This document shows positions 15,619-23,943 of a stretch of 60,582 bases of DNA, piece by piece. Both the position numbers and the translations under genes were made by a program. Origin of the DNA: Bacillus sp. REN10 (lineage in GTDB: Bacteria; Bacillota; Bacilli; Bacillales; Domibacillaceae); NCBI RefSeq assembly GCF_016820555.1, contig NZ_JADHDW010000013.1, forward strand, positions 1-60,582, written 5' to 3'. How positions within the stretch are numbered: the stretch's first letter is position 1; each line of letters begins with the position of its first letter. The notes under the pieces were generated by a model. The model was not told the DNA's origin. It worked only from the letters and a program-made list of their open reading frames with translations, and made no database searches.

Positions 15619-17076
15619 TTACGCACCTGTTTGACTTGTGATTTCATCTTCTCTTTCAATGATCCAATCGCGCCCGACTGTAATGCCTAAATACTTCTCA
15701 TCACTAGGGTCTTCTAATTCGGCTTGTTTATATTTTTTGAACCACCAATATTTTGCTAACACATAATAACTGGTGGCTGATAGTAGAAAACCTAGTATAA
15801 AAGAGTAATTAGAAAATAAAACAGAAGCTCCTCCTCCAATCGACCATGCGATCAAACCGGCCCAGTTGATGCCAAAATGATAACTATATTGTCCATTGCT
15901 TTCATACAATTCAACGACATTCACTCGACGTTTGCGTATCAAATAATAGTCCGTATATAAAATCCCAACAATTGCCGATAGTACTCCCCCGCTAATTAGC
16001 AAGAAAGGGATTAATGTGTTAAACAAATTCCAAGGCTGAGTCACCATCCCAATGATCCCAGCAAAGATCACGCCCGCATAAAAAGGAACTTTCGGGCCGC
16101 CAATGTTGGAAAACACGGTAGCCGCTGGAACTAAATTTGCGGTTGTATTCGTCGACCATTGAGCGAACACAATCATCACAAGTAATACACCTAAGATCAA
16201 GCCACCAGCCGATTCCTGTAAAGCAATAATTGGATCATAATTGCCTACAGCAATGTAAGCGACTCCACCGATCGCTACAATAAAGGTTTGAGTTAACGGC
16301 AAAGCAACGACGCTACCAACTAGCACGGATTTATTGCGTTTGATCCAATTCCGCTCATACATAGGAGCTTTAATAAACCGAGATAGCGAGGAAATATCAG
16401 CACACAAAGTGGACCAATACCCCATATTTCCTAATATAACAGTTAAAAAAGGCGCCAATAACGCAATACCCGAGATGGGGGTTTCCATCCATGTCCAAAC
16501 ATTTTTATCCGCTGTACTAGCTTGGTCGGTTAGCGTGTAGTACATCCAAATAGAAATTAGGATAATCGTCGGAGCCGCTAAATTAGCAAACTGTTCAACC
16601 GCCTTAATGCCTACCGATGTATTAATCACTTGAAGAGCTACAAAAATAGCAAAACAGATAAACCAGTTATCAAAACCTGTCATAATATTTAAGATGCCGT
16701 TAATGGCCGCCGCCCCAAAATAAGAATTAATTCCAAACCAAATGGATGCCACTACTCCCCTAAGAAGAGACGGCAAATGCGTGCCAACTGTTCCAAACGG
16801 TGCCCGCAAATAGATTGGAAAAGAAATGCCGTGTTCAATCCCTATATCCGCAATAACGGTAATTAAAAAACCGATAATGAGGCAGCCAAGGAAAGACGCC
16901 ATCAACACCCATGTAAGCGGCATTGTCTGTACACCCGTACCACCAATGGCAAATGCCGCTAACACAACAGCCATTCCAACCCACATCATTGAAAACCCAA
17001 ACGTTCCAATCTTTCTGTCTCCATGAGCAATCGGTAGAAGATCTGGTGATTTCAAATACTGATTACGTTTTCTCAT
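15619..17076 (-). CDS. NCS1-family nucleobase/hydantoin permease
   Basis: 485 residues from the ATG at 17076, preceded by GAGGAGAGTGGCC. Twelve hydrophobic segments; the N-terminal motif NQYLKSPDLLPIAHGDRKIGTFGFSMMWVGM is typical of the nucleobase:cation symporter-1 family (PucI, Mhp1, allantoin and uracil permeases). Proton- or sodium-coupled uptake of a pyrimidine base, dihydropyrimidine or hydantoin is inferred from its place 25 bases after hydA in the pyrimidine catabolism operon; the exact substrate cannot be read from sequence. The C-terminus is charged (DWIIEREDEITSQTGA). Confidence 0.88.
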   Translation of the reverse strand: MRKRNQYLKSPDLLPIAHGDRKIGTFGFSMMWVGMAVVLAAFAIGGTGVQTMPLTWVLMASFLGCLIIGFLITVIADIGIEHGISFPIYLRAPFGTVGTHLPSLLRGVVASIWFGINSYFGAAAINGILNIMTGFDNWFICFAIFVALQVINTSVGIKAVEQFANLAAPTIILISIWMYYTLTDQASTADKNVWTWMETPISGIALLAPFLTVILGNMGYWSTLCADISSLSRFIKAPMYERNWIKRNKSVLVGSVVALPLTQTFIVAIGGVAYIAVGNYDPIIALQESAGGLILGVLLVMIVFAQWSTNTTANLVPAATVFSNIGGPKVPFYAGVIFAGIIGMVTQPWNLFNTLIPFLLISGGVLSAIVGILYTDYYLIRKRRVNVVELYESNGQYSYHFGINWAGLIAWSIGGGASVLFSNYSFILGFLLSATSYYVLAKYWWFKKYKQAELEDPSDEKYLGITVGRDWIIEREDEITSQTGA

Positions 17077-17101
17077 GGCCACTCTCCTCATATGAATGTC
17101 A

Positions 17102-18517
17102 CTATTCCATATTCACACTGCTTTCCGCTTTCGTATCGGTAGTTTGAAACCGCTTTCTTTTCAAAAATTGACCTGCCCCTAGTTGACCGACAAACTGTTT
17201 ATCACGAATCACGAATTCTCCCCGTGATAAAACAGAGATCGGTTCTCCGGTAATTTTCATTCCTTCAAAGGCACTGTAATCGACGCTCATATGGTGCGTA
17301 TCCGCTGATAAAATCCGCTCTTTATCTGGATCAAAGATAACAAGATCCGCATCGCTACCAACGGCAATCGTCCCTTTTTTCGGAAACAAACCAAATAATT
17401 TTGCAATTCTTGTAGACACAATATCAACAAATTGATTCAGCGAAATGCGCCCCTTTTTCACCCCTTCAGAAAAGAAAAGACTAAAGCGATCTTCAATAAT
17501 TGGGCCGCCATTCGGTATTTTCGTAAAGTCTCCTCGTCCTAAATCTTTCTGTCCTTTGAAATTAAATGAACATTGATCGGAACCAAGCGTTTGCAGCTGA
17601 CCGTTTTTCAAGGCATTCCATAACACCTCTTGATGCCACTTCTCCCGTAATGGTGGAGACCACACATATTTCGCGCCTTCGAAATTAGGCTTTTCTAAAT
17701 ATGATTGATCTAGCACTAAATATTGTGGACAAGTCTCCCCCCACACTTGATAGCCCTTTTGCCTAGCAGCCGCAATCTTTTCCACAGCCTCTGCACATGA
17801 GACGTGCACCACGTATAGTTGAGAGTTAGCTAGACCCGTTAATTGAGCTGCTCTTCCCGTCGCTTCTCCTTCTACTTCTGGGGGACGTGTGAGTGCGTGG
17901 TAAATCGGATCAGTCTGTTCATTTTTCAATGCTTCCTTCACTAAATAATCAATCACATCACCGTTCTCTGCATGGACCATGACAAGTGCCCCATGCTCCT
18001 TCGCTGTCACCAGTGTGCGGAAAAGCGTCTCATCATCCGCTTGAAAGACATTTTTATAAGCCATAAATACTTTAAAAGAGGTGATTCCATCTTCAATGAT
18101 TTGCGGAATTTCTTGTAATACCTTTTCATTGACCTCGCCGATCATTAAATGGAAACCATAATCAATGACTGCTTTATCCTTTGCTTTATTATGCCACGTT
18201 TGAATAGCTGTTTGGAGCGGCTCTCCTTTATTCGTTAAACAAAAATCAATAATCGTTGTTGTTCCGCCATAAGCTGCTGCGATCGTTCCCGTTTCAAAGT
18301 CATCAATGGTGACTGTTCCACCAAAAGGCATATCTAAATGGGTATGAGGATCAATTCCGCCAGGAAAGATATACGACCCTTTCGCATCAATCACTTCATC
18401 AACCGCTGTATTTAGTTGACGTCCAATGGCACTAATTACTCCATTTTCAATGAGGAGATCCGCTTCATATTGATCTGTTGCAGTCACAATCATTCCATTT
18501 GTAATCAACTTTTTCAT
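17102..18517 (-). CDS. hydA: Dihydropyrimidinase / D-hydantoinase
   Basis: 471 residues from the ATG at 18517, preceded by GAGGAGGACAGGCGAAA. A zinc amidohydrolase that opens the ring of dihydrouracil or dihydrothymine to the N-carbamoyl-beta-amino acid. Metal ligands: His58 and His60 in GGIDPHTHLD, carbamylated Lys149 in TSFKVFMAYK, His182 in VHAENGD, His238 in VVHVSC, and Asp in LGSDQCSFN. Length and motifs are those of bacterial dihydropyrimidinases rather than allantoinases. It follows preA with the stop of preA upstream of the start, and precedes the permease gene. The operon context (preT, preA, NCS1) supports a role in pyrimidine breakdown. Confidence 0.93.
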   Translation of the reverse strand: MKKLITNGMIVTATDQYEADLLIENGVISAIGRQLNTAVDEVIDAKGSYIFPGGIDPHTHLDMPFGGTVTIDDFETGTIAAAYGGTTTIIDFCLTNKGEPLQTAIQTWHNKAKDKAVIDYGFHLMIGEVNEKVLQEIPQIIEDGITSFKVFMAYKNVFQADDETLFRTLVTAKEHGALVMVHAENGDVIDYLVKEALKNEQTDPIYHALTRPPEVEGEATGRAAQLTGLANSQLYVVHVSCAEAVEKIAAARQKGYQVWGETCPQYLVLDQSYLEKPNFEGAKYVWSPPLREKWHQEVLWNALKNGQLQTLGSDQCSFNFKGQKDLGRGDFTKIPNGGPIIEDRFSLFFSEGVKKGRISLNQFVDIVSTRIAKLFGLFPKKGTIAVGSDADLVIFDPDKERILSADTHHMSVDYSAFEGMKITGEPISVLSRGEFVIRDKQFVGQLGAGQFLKRKRFQTTDTKAESSVNME

Positions 18518-18555
18518 TTTCGCCTGTCCTCCTCTTTCATCCTCGTATTGTTTCT

Positions 18556-19824
18556 TTATGATTGACACATTGGTAGTTTAATCGCTGCTTGACGTTCATT
18601 CCATGTCATCGGCTCCCCATTCGGTATCTCCACCATATCAATCGCTCCATCCACTGGACAGACGATGGAACAAAGGTTACATCCTACGCAATCTTCTTCA
18701 CGGACTTTCAAATACGCCTCGCCATTTTTATTAGTCAGCCTTTCAATACATTGATGCGATGTGTCTTCACAAGCGATATGACACTTATTGCAATTGATGC
18801 AAACATCCTGGTTAATTCGAGCGACTACTTTATAATTCAAATCAAGGTTGCCCCAATCGGAATAGTTTTTGACCGCCTGACCGATGAGACCATCCAGTGT
18901 AGAAATCCCTTTACTGTCTAAATAATTATTTAATCCATCTACCATATCCTCTACAATACTAAACCCATGGTGCATCGCGGCGGTACATACTTGAATGCTT
19001 CCTGCTCCCATCAGCATAAATTCCACCGCATCTCTCCAACTAGAGACACCGCCCATCCCTGAGATGGGAACATTGATTTCGCTATTGCGGGCACATTCCG
19101 CGACCATATTTAATGCTATTGGTTTAACAGCCGGTCCACAGTATCCACCATGAGCCCCTTTTCCACCAACATGCGGAATCGTGTTCCACGAATCAATATC
19201 TACTCCTGCTAAACTATTAATCGTGTTAATCATGCTAATCGCATCGGCGCCCCCTTGCACAGCTGCATAGGCGGTCGCCGTGATGTCTGTAATATTTGGA
19301 GTCAATTTAACAATGACAGGCGTTTTCGCTGCTTCTTTCGCCCAATACGTTTGCTTCTCGACTAATTCTGGGACTTGCCCTGAAGCAGACCCCATGCCTC
19401 GCTCTGCCATTCCATGAGGACAGCCAAAGTTTAACTCCAGCCCATCCACTCCAACAGCTTCAACCTTCTTCACAATTTCATGCCACTTTTCTTGCTTCGG
19501 TTCAACCATCAGCGAAACAATTAAGGCATGGTTAGGAAATTTCTTTTTCGTTTCATAGATTTCTTTTAAATTGACTTCAAGCGGCCGGTCTGTAATCAAT
19601 TCAATATTATTAAATCCAGCCACTCGCTGACCGTTAAAATGAACACCAGCAAAACGAGAAGAAACATTTAAAATTGGATCTCCAAGCGTCTTCCACACAG
19701 CTCCTCCCCAACCAGCTTCAAATGCTCTTTGTACTTGATAGCCAGAGTTAGTTGGCGGTGCAGAAGCCAGCCAAAAAGGATTAGGTGCTTTAATGCCGGC
19801 AAAGTTTACTCGTAAATCTGCCAT
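18556..19824 (-). CDS. preA: NAD-dependent dihydropyrimidine dehydrogenase, FMN/Fe-S subunit (PreA/PydA type)
   Basis: 422 residues. The N-terminal part is a dihydroorotate-dehydrogenase-like FMN barrel (LASAPPTNSGYQ at 19-30, LNFGCPHGMAERGMG at 131-145, ISGMGGVSSWRDA). The C-terminal ferredoxin domain has two CxxCxxCxxxC sets: Cys342/345/348/352 and Cys379/382/385/389. With PreT it reduces uracil and thymine to the dihydro forms using NAD(P)H. The position matching the catalytic Cys of mammalian enzyme (LACGQ) reads SASGQ here, so Ser148 may replace it; bacterial homologues vary at this loop, and my alignment is from memory. Start ATG follows TAGGGGGGAATCCAA. It lies 20 bases after preT. Confidence 0.92.
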   Translation of the reverse strand: MADLRVNFAGIKAPNPFWLASAPPTNSGYQVQRAFEAGWGGAVWKTLGDPILNVSSRFAGVHFNGQRVAGFNNIELITDRPLEVNLKEIYETKKKFPNHALIVSLMVEPKQEKWHEIVKKVEAVGVDGLELNFGCPHGMAERGMGSASGQVPELVEKQTYWAKEAAKTPVIVKLTPNITDITATAYAAVQGGADAISMINTINSLAGVDIDSWNTIPHVGGKGAHGGYCGPAVKPIALNMVAECARNSEINVPISGMGGVSSWRDAVEFMLMGAGSIQVCTAAMHHGFSIVEDMVDGLNNYLDSKGISTLDGLIGQAVKNYSDWGNLDLNYKVVARINQDVCINCNKCHIACEDTSHQCIERLTNKNGEAYLKVREEDCVGCNLCSIVCPVDGAIDMVEIPNGEPMTWNERQAAIKLPMCQS

Positions 19825-19844
19825 TTGGATTCCCCCCTACCTTT

Positions 19845-21230
19845 TTATACATTTTCTAAAGAGACATGATCGGCAATGAATTGCTGATGAATGGCATAAG
19901 CGGTTTGTTTCCCTTGTTGAGCTGCCGTAACAACCATTGCCTCTCCTTGCCCATCTCCAAAAATAACATCCCCCGCCGCAAATACTTTAGGATTAGAAGT
20001 TTGATGCGTGTTTGTATTAATTTTGACGATTCCTTTTGTATGCTCCAATCCTAACTGTTCAATCAGATTGATGTAACGAGTTTGACCGATCGCTTTGATG
20101 ACGACATCCACTTCCATAATAAATTCGGAATCAGCTACTGGAACTGGACGTCGGCGCCCTGACTCATCAGGTGCTCCAAGCTCCATACGTGTGCAAGCTA
20201 AAGCCTTCACTTTTCCTGTCTCGTCTTTAATCATTTTCACCGGCTGTGTCAACCATCTAAATTCCACTCCATCCTGCTTCGCAAACTCATATTCAAATTC
20301 ATAGGCCGTCATTTCTGCTTCTGTCCGGCGATAAATCATCTTCACATCGCTAGCTCCTAATCGAACGGAACAAGTGGCCGCATCAATGGCTGTATTTCCC
20401 GCTCCGATCACTGCAACCCTCTTGCCAATAAATTGCTGATCGAGAGGAGGCGTTTTTGTCCTTTCCACAAAATCAATCGCATCATACACATTTTCTGCTT
20501 CTTCTCCATCAATGCCTAGCATCGGCACTTTGGACATTCCAACGGCTAGCACAATCGCATCAAACTGATTTAATATTTCATCGACTGAAATATCTTTTCC
20601 AACCTTTGTATTCATACAAATGGTCACACCTAATTTCTCCACTTGCTCTACTTCCCATAACGAAACTTCTTGAGGTAAACGGAATGAGACAATTCCATGT
20701 GTATTGAGCCCTCCTGCTTTCTCCTTTGCTTCAAAAATTGTTACGTCATAGCCTAATCGAGCGAGTTCACGAGCAGCTGCTAATCCGGCTGGTCCACCGC
20801 CAATAATCGCTACGCTCTTTCCAATTTTTTCGCCTGCTTCAAATAGCTGCACCTCATTTTTCATCGCCCAATTGGTTGCGTGACGCTGTAAATTACCAAT
20901 CATAATCGGCAAAGAGGCTTCATTGAGAACACACGCTCCTTCACACAGTTCTTCTGTTGGACAGACGCGCGCACAACTGGCGCCAACAGGATTTGCTTCC
21001 ATAATGACTCGTGCTGAACCTTTCATATTTCCTGAGGCAATTTTTTTAATAAATGATGGAATGTTAATACCAGTCGGACAAGCTTTTATACACGGAGCAT
21101 CATAACAATACAAACAACGATTGGACTCCTCAATCGCTTCCTTCGCTGTCAAATCTGGCTCCAATTCATAAAAATTGGCTCTTAAATCATCTAAGGAGAT
21201 ACCTTTCTTCTTCATTCGATTTAAGTGCAT
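19845..21230 (-). CDS. preT: NAD-dependent dihydropyrimidine dehydrogenase, flavin reductase subunit (PreT)
   Basis: 461 residues from the ATG at 21230, seven bases after GGAGGG. A GltD-like electron-input subunit: the N-terminal Fe-S domain has Cys39/42/47/51 (CLYCYDAPCIKAC) and Cys86/90/96/100; a FAD motif GGGPAGLAAARELA follows at about 143-156 and an NAD(P)H-binding GAGNTAIDAAT later. It passes electrons from NAD(P)H to PreA. First gene of the operon, with a near-consensus sigma-A promoter at 21299-21327. Together the pair corresponds to the single-chain mammalian dihydropyrimidine dehydrogenase split in two. Confidence 0.92.
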   Translation of the reverse strand: MHLNRMKKKGISLDDLRANFYELEPDLTAKEAIEESNRCLYCYDAPCIKACPTGINIPSFIKKIASGNMKGSARVIMEANPVGASCARVCPTEELCEGACVLNEASLPIMIGNLQRHATNWAMKNEVQLFEAGEKIGKSVAIIGGGPAGLAAARELARLGYDVTIFEAKEKAGGLNTHGIVSFRLPQEVSLWEVEQVEKLGVTICMNTKVGKDISVDEILNQFDAIVLAVGMSKVPMLGIDGEEAENVYDAIDFVERTKTPPLDQQFIGKRVAVIGAGNTAIDAATCSVRLGASDVKMIYRRTEAEMTAYEFEYEFAKQDGVEFRWLTQPVKMIKDETGKVKALACTRMELGAPDESGRRRPVPVADSEFIMEVDVVIKAIGQTRYINLIEQLGLEHTKGIVKINTNTHQTSNPKVFAAGDVIFGDGQGEAMVVTAAQQGKQTAYAIHQQFIADHVSLENV

Positions 21231-21298
21231 ACGACTTCCCTCCTCACTGATTTCCATACCACTAAAAAACGATAATTTTCTAAATATTATTAAAATTT

Positions 21299-21327
21299 AT
21301 AGTATGATATCATTATTGTTTTGTCAA
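21299..21327 (-). promoter_or_regulatory. Sigma-A promoter of preT-preA-hydA-permease
   Basis: On the minus strand TTGACA (21322-21327), a 17-base spacer and TACTAT (21299-21304), about 69 bases upstream of the preT start. The spacer contains the palindrome GATATC. Confidence 0.75.
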
Positions 21328-21492
21328 TTAAATGATTGCGTTTTTATTATTTGTATTTTCATCATTTTTTGTCATTTTTCAATGATTATTCAACAATAAA
21401 TTCATCATAAAATTGTGGATGATTTCTCTATCAATTAAAGTGTTGTACAATAAATACATGTCTGTATCAGCAAAAGGAAGGCGTGACTGTAT

Positions 21493-22032
21493 TTGAAGCG
21501 ATCGGAATTAGAATGGCTTATTCAGAAAACAGAAGCAAAGCTCAAAGAACAGCAAGAGCTTCTGCAAGAGCTATATCAGCGCTTAGAAGCTTTAACTATT
21601 CAAGAGAAAGAGCGCCAAAAATATATCTCTTCGAAAGAAATAATCGACTTAATTGAAAGAAAAGTGGGGAAGAAAACAAACATGTCCACGATTAAAAGAT
21701 GGGCCGATGAAGGGTACCTTGGTGAGGTTGTTGATGAGAAAGATAAATTTTGGGCATTGCAATCTAAACAAGGAAAGAAAAGATATTTATACGCAAAAGT
21801 AGATACATATCGCTTTTTGTACGAAGAAAAAGGTTATTTATTGCCAGAATATGAAGTGCTTGATCGCGTACTTGTCACGCAATCAAAAGGAGAACCATTG
21901 ATTGGCATCATCATTGACTCTCACCTGCACGAGGATGAATTTCACTATGTCATTCAAATAGAAGGATCATTTGACACATTGAAGAATGTAAAGGAAAGAA
22001 ATATTCAACTGATGCAAGGAGTTGACGAGTAA
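21493..22032 (+). CDS. Unrecognised coiled-coil protein with a helix-turn-helix-like region
   Basis: 179 residues from a TTG (21493), with AAGGAAGG eleven bases upstream; no ATG is available near. The N-terminal 45 residues form a charged coiled coil (LIQKTEAKLKEQQELLQEL, then LYQRLEALTIQEKERQ). Residues 46-75 (ISSKEIIDLIERKVGKK then TNMSTIKRWADEGYLGEV) resemble a MerR/excisionase-type helix-turn-helix that reads a WADEGYLG motif. The C-terminal half is beta-rich (VLVTQSKGEPLIGIIIDSHL and HEDEFHYVIQIEGSFDTL). I do not recognise a family. It is divergent from preT and directly followed by another small putative DNA-binding protein gene and then the amidohydrolase, so a role as regulator of pyrimidine breakdown is an inference from position. 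Confidence 0.7.
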   Translation: MKRSELEWLIQKTEAKLKEQQELLQELYQRLEALTIQEKERQKYISSKEIIDLIERKVGKKTNMSTIKRWADEGYLGEVVDEKDKFWALQSKQGKKRYLYAKVDTYRFLYEEKGYLLPEYEVLDRVLVTQSKGEPLIGIIIDSHLHEDEFHYVIQIEGSFDTLKNVKERNIQLMQGVDE

Positions 22033-22422
22033 TTGAAAGTCAAAATCGCACTGGAAAATAACGTTCCGAATCAGACAATCGCCCGGAAAATTAAGCAAGC
22101 TAACCAACAAGCGAATCATTTTTTAACTATTTCATTTGAACAGGATCTATCAAAAATATATTTTGAAGGCGACATAATCATCATTCCTGATAAGTCCTTC
22201 TTTTCTGAAGCAATAATCATAGAAGGACAGGCCAAAGAAATAGAAAACGGCTACGAAATTAGACCGAAAGATAAAGGCAAAACGATTAACCTTCATCTCG
22301 ATGCAGACTTAGTGGCCGAATTAAACGAAATTAAAAACCATGTCATCAGTAAAACACAGCATGATATCATTCTTGATTTATTCAAAAAAGGACTGGATCA
22401 ATACAATCAAGAAAAGAAATAA
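22033..22422 (+). CDS. Unrecognised small protein with a ribbon-helix-helix-like C-terminus
   Basis: 129 residues from a TTG that immediately follows the stop of the upstream gene (TAATTG); AAGGAG lies about 11 bases before it, inside the preceding gene. The N-terminal 80 residues are beta-rich with no known motif. The C-terminal segment GKTINLHLDADLVAELNEIK, then NHVISKTQHDIILDLFKKGL, has the strand-helix-helix pattern of CopG/Arc-type DNA-binding domains. Two adjacent genes with putative DNA-binding parts and coupled translation suggest a two-component repressor or regulator pair. The family is not recognised. Confidence 0.65.
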   Translation: MKVKIALENNVPNQTIARKIKQANQQANHFLTISFEQDLSKIYFEGDIIIIPDKSFFSEAIIIEGQAKEIENGYEIRPKDKGKTINLHLDADLVAELNEIKNHVISKTQHDIILDLFKKGLDQYNQEKK

Positions 22423-22540
22423 GCAATCATTTATCATATTTTTATTTATTGATTCAGAATTCATCTTAAATATTTTTGTGGAATTTTCAGAATATTAATG
22501 CTATCATTTTTTCTATAAAAAGTATGAAGGAGTGAGCAAT

Positions 22541-23773
22541 TTGAAGAAGCAAAAACTGTTGATCAATGGGGAACGATTGAAAGACACATTGGAACGTTTT
22601 GCTGATTTTGGACGCACACCCAAAAATGGTGTCACACGACTCGCCCTCTCAGAAGAAGATCGCTTAGCAAGAGATTATTTTTGTTCCTGTTGCAAAGATC
22701 TCGGCATGAACATTCAAGTGGATGATATGGGGAATATTTACGCTACATTAGCAGGAATAGAACCCAAACCACCTATCGTGATTGGCTCGCATATCGATAC
22801 GGTGAAAAAAGGCGGCCGTTTTGATGGCATTCTTGGAGTTGTCGCAGGTCTCGAAATTGCTCGCACACTTGTCGAAAATAATATTAAACCTCAAATACCG
22901 CTTACCATTGTCAATATTACAAATGAAGAAGGCGCTCGGTTTGAACCATCTATGATGGCATCCGGTGTCCTTTCCGGCAAATTCGATAAAGACACGATGT
23001 TGCAAAAAACCGATATGGATGGCATTACTTTTAGTCAAGCGCTTCAAGACATCGGTTATGCCGGAGATCAGGCGGCTCGTTTAAAAGAAGCCACCGCTTT
23101 TTTAGAGCTGCATATTGAACAAGGCCCGATTCTTGAACAAGAATCACTGTCTATTGGCGTCGTCGAGTGTGTGCTGGGAATGGTCTGTTACGAATTTACG
23201 GTGACTGGGGAATCCGATCATGCCGGCACAACGCCGATGCATATGCGAAAGGATGCTTTATTTACCACTAATGAATTAATCATGAAAGCGCGCGAACGAC
23301 TAAGTGCCCTAGATTCCGACTTAGTCTTTACCATGGGACGGATGAATGTCTTTCCTAATATCCACACCGTCATCCCGAACCGCGTTGTCTTCACATTAGA
23401 AGCCCGCCATAAAGAAGCAAAAATTATCCAGCAAGTCGAAGCCATCATCCAAGAGTTAACTCAACATACCTCCGAGCAAAATTGCACCATACAAGCAGAA
23501 AAACTTTGGGACCGACAAACAGTTTGGTTTGACGAAGAAGCTTGCCAGCGACTTGAACAGTCCACTCAATCATTAAGTTACTCCTACAAACGAATGGTAA
23601 GTGGCGCGGGTCATGATGCCCAGTTTCTCGCCAGCTACCTTCCTACCGCCATGCTTTTCGTACCTAGCATCAACGGAAAAAGCCACTGCGAAGAAGAACG
23701 AACAACTTGGGAAGACTGTGGAAAAGGGGTAAATGTACTTTTAGAAACCGTTCTTTCTTACCTTAATGAATAA
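22541..23773 (+). CDS. Zn-dependent amidohydrolase, probable N-carbamoyl-beta-alanine amidohydrolase (PydC type)
   Basis: 410 residues from the TTG at 22541, eight bases after AAGGAG; the GTG at 22532 lies within that site. M20-type dimetal hydrolase of the AllC/HyuC/beta-ureidopropionase group: His84 and Asp95 in IGSHIDTVKKGGRFDG, NEEGARFEPSMMASG (128-142), LELHIEQGPILE, then GAGHDAQF and a C-terminal HCEEERTTWEDC. Family members hydrolyse N-carbamoyl amino acids to the amino acid, CO2 and ammonia. Beside a dihydropyrimidinase the likely substrate is N-carbamoyl-beta-alanine or N-carbamoyl-beta-aminoisobutyrate, the last step of reductive uracil/thymine breakdown. No allantoin genes are nearby, so AllC activity is less likely. 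It is transcribed opposite to preT-hydA. Confidence 0.85.
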   Translation: MKKQKLLINGERLKDTLERFADFGRTPKNGVTRLALSEEDRLARDYFCSCCKDLGMNIQVDDMGNIYATLAGIEPKPPIVIGSHIDTVKKGGRFDGILGVVAGLEIARTLVENNIKPQIPLTIVNITNEEGARFEPSMMASGVLSGKFDKDTMLQKTDMDGITFSQALQDIGYAGDQAARLKEATAFLELHIEQGPILEQESLSIGVVECVLGMVCYEFTVTGESDHAGTTPMHMRKDALFTTNELIMKARERLSALDSDLVFTMGRMNVFPNIHTVIPNRVVFTLEARHKEAKIIQQVEAIIQELTQHTSEQNCTIQAEKLWDRQTVWFDEEACQRLEQSTQSLSYSYKRMVSGAGHDAQFLASYLPTAMLFVPSINGKSHCEEERTTWEDCGKGVNVLLETVLSYLNE

Positions 23774-23787
23774 TTCTCTTTTCCAAA

Positions 23788-23810
23788 AGGGGCCCGTTCA
23801 ATAAGCCCCT
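23788..23810. terminator. GC-rich hairpin between convergent genes
   Basis: AGGGGC pairs with GCCCCT around an 11-base loop. On the minus strand it is followed by TTTT, so it could terminate the esterase transcript; on the plus strand it follows the amidohydrolase stop by 15 bases. Confidence 0.45.
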
Positions 23811-23818
23811 AAAATAAA

Positions 23819-23860
23819 AGAAGTGGAGGAAAATGAATCGTTTTTCTCCACTTCTTTTTG
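23819..23860 (+). terminator. Rho-independent terminator after the amidohydrolase gene
   Basis: AGAAGTGGAG (23819-23828) pairs with CTCCACTTCT (23846-23855), extended by an A/T tract, then TTTTG. Also U-rich on the other strand, so probably bidirectional. Confidence 0.75.
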
Positions 23861-23878
23861 TCTGTTTCCAATATTTCT

Positions 23879-23911
23879 CTGAAAGTAGCTGGCGGATGCC
23901 GGCTACTTTCA
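23879..23911. repeat. Long inverted repeat of unknown role
   Basis: CTGAAAGTAGC pairs with GCTACTTTCAG around a loop (TGGCGGATGCCG) that can itself extend the stem (C/G). It is followed by GTGGGCTAAAGCCAC, a second small hairpin. No U-tract follows on either strand, so it is not an ordinary terminator. It may be a dispersed palindromic element or the remnant of a mobile element end. Confidence 0.45.
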
Positions 23912-23943
23912 GAAGGTTGTGGGCTAAAGCCACCATCCCTTGT

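Noticed and set aside
23870-23943. Insertion sequence
   Set aside because: Inverted repeats and an unusual flank are present, but there is no transposase frame or target duplication.
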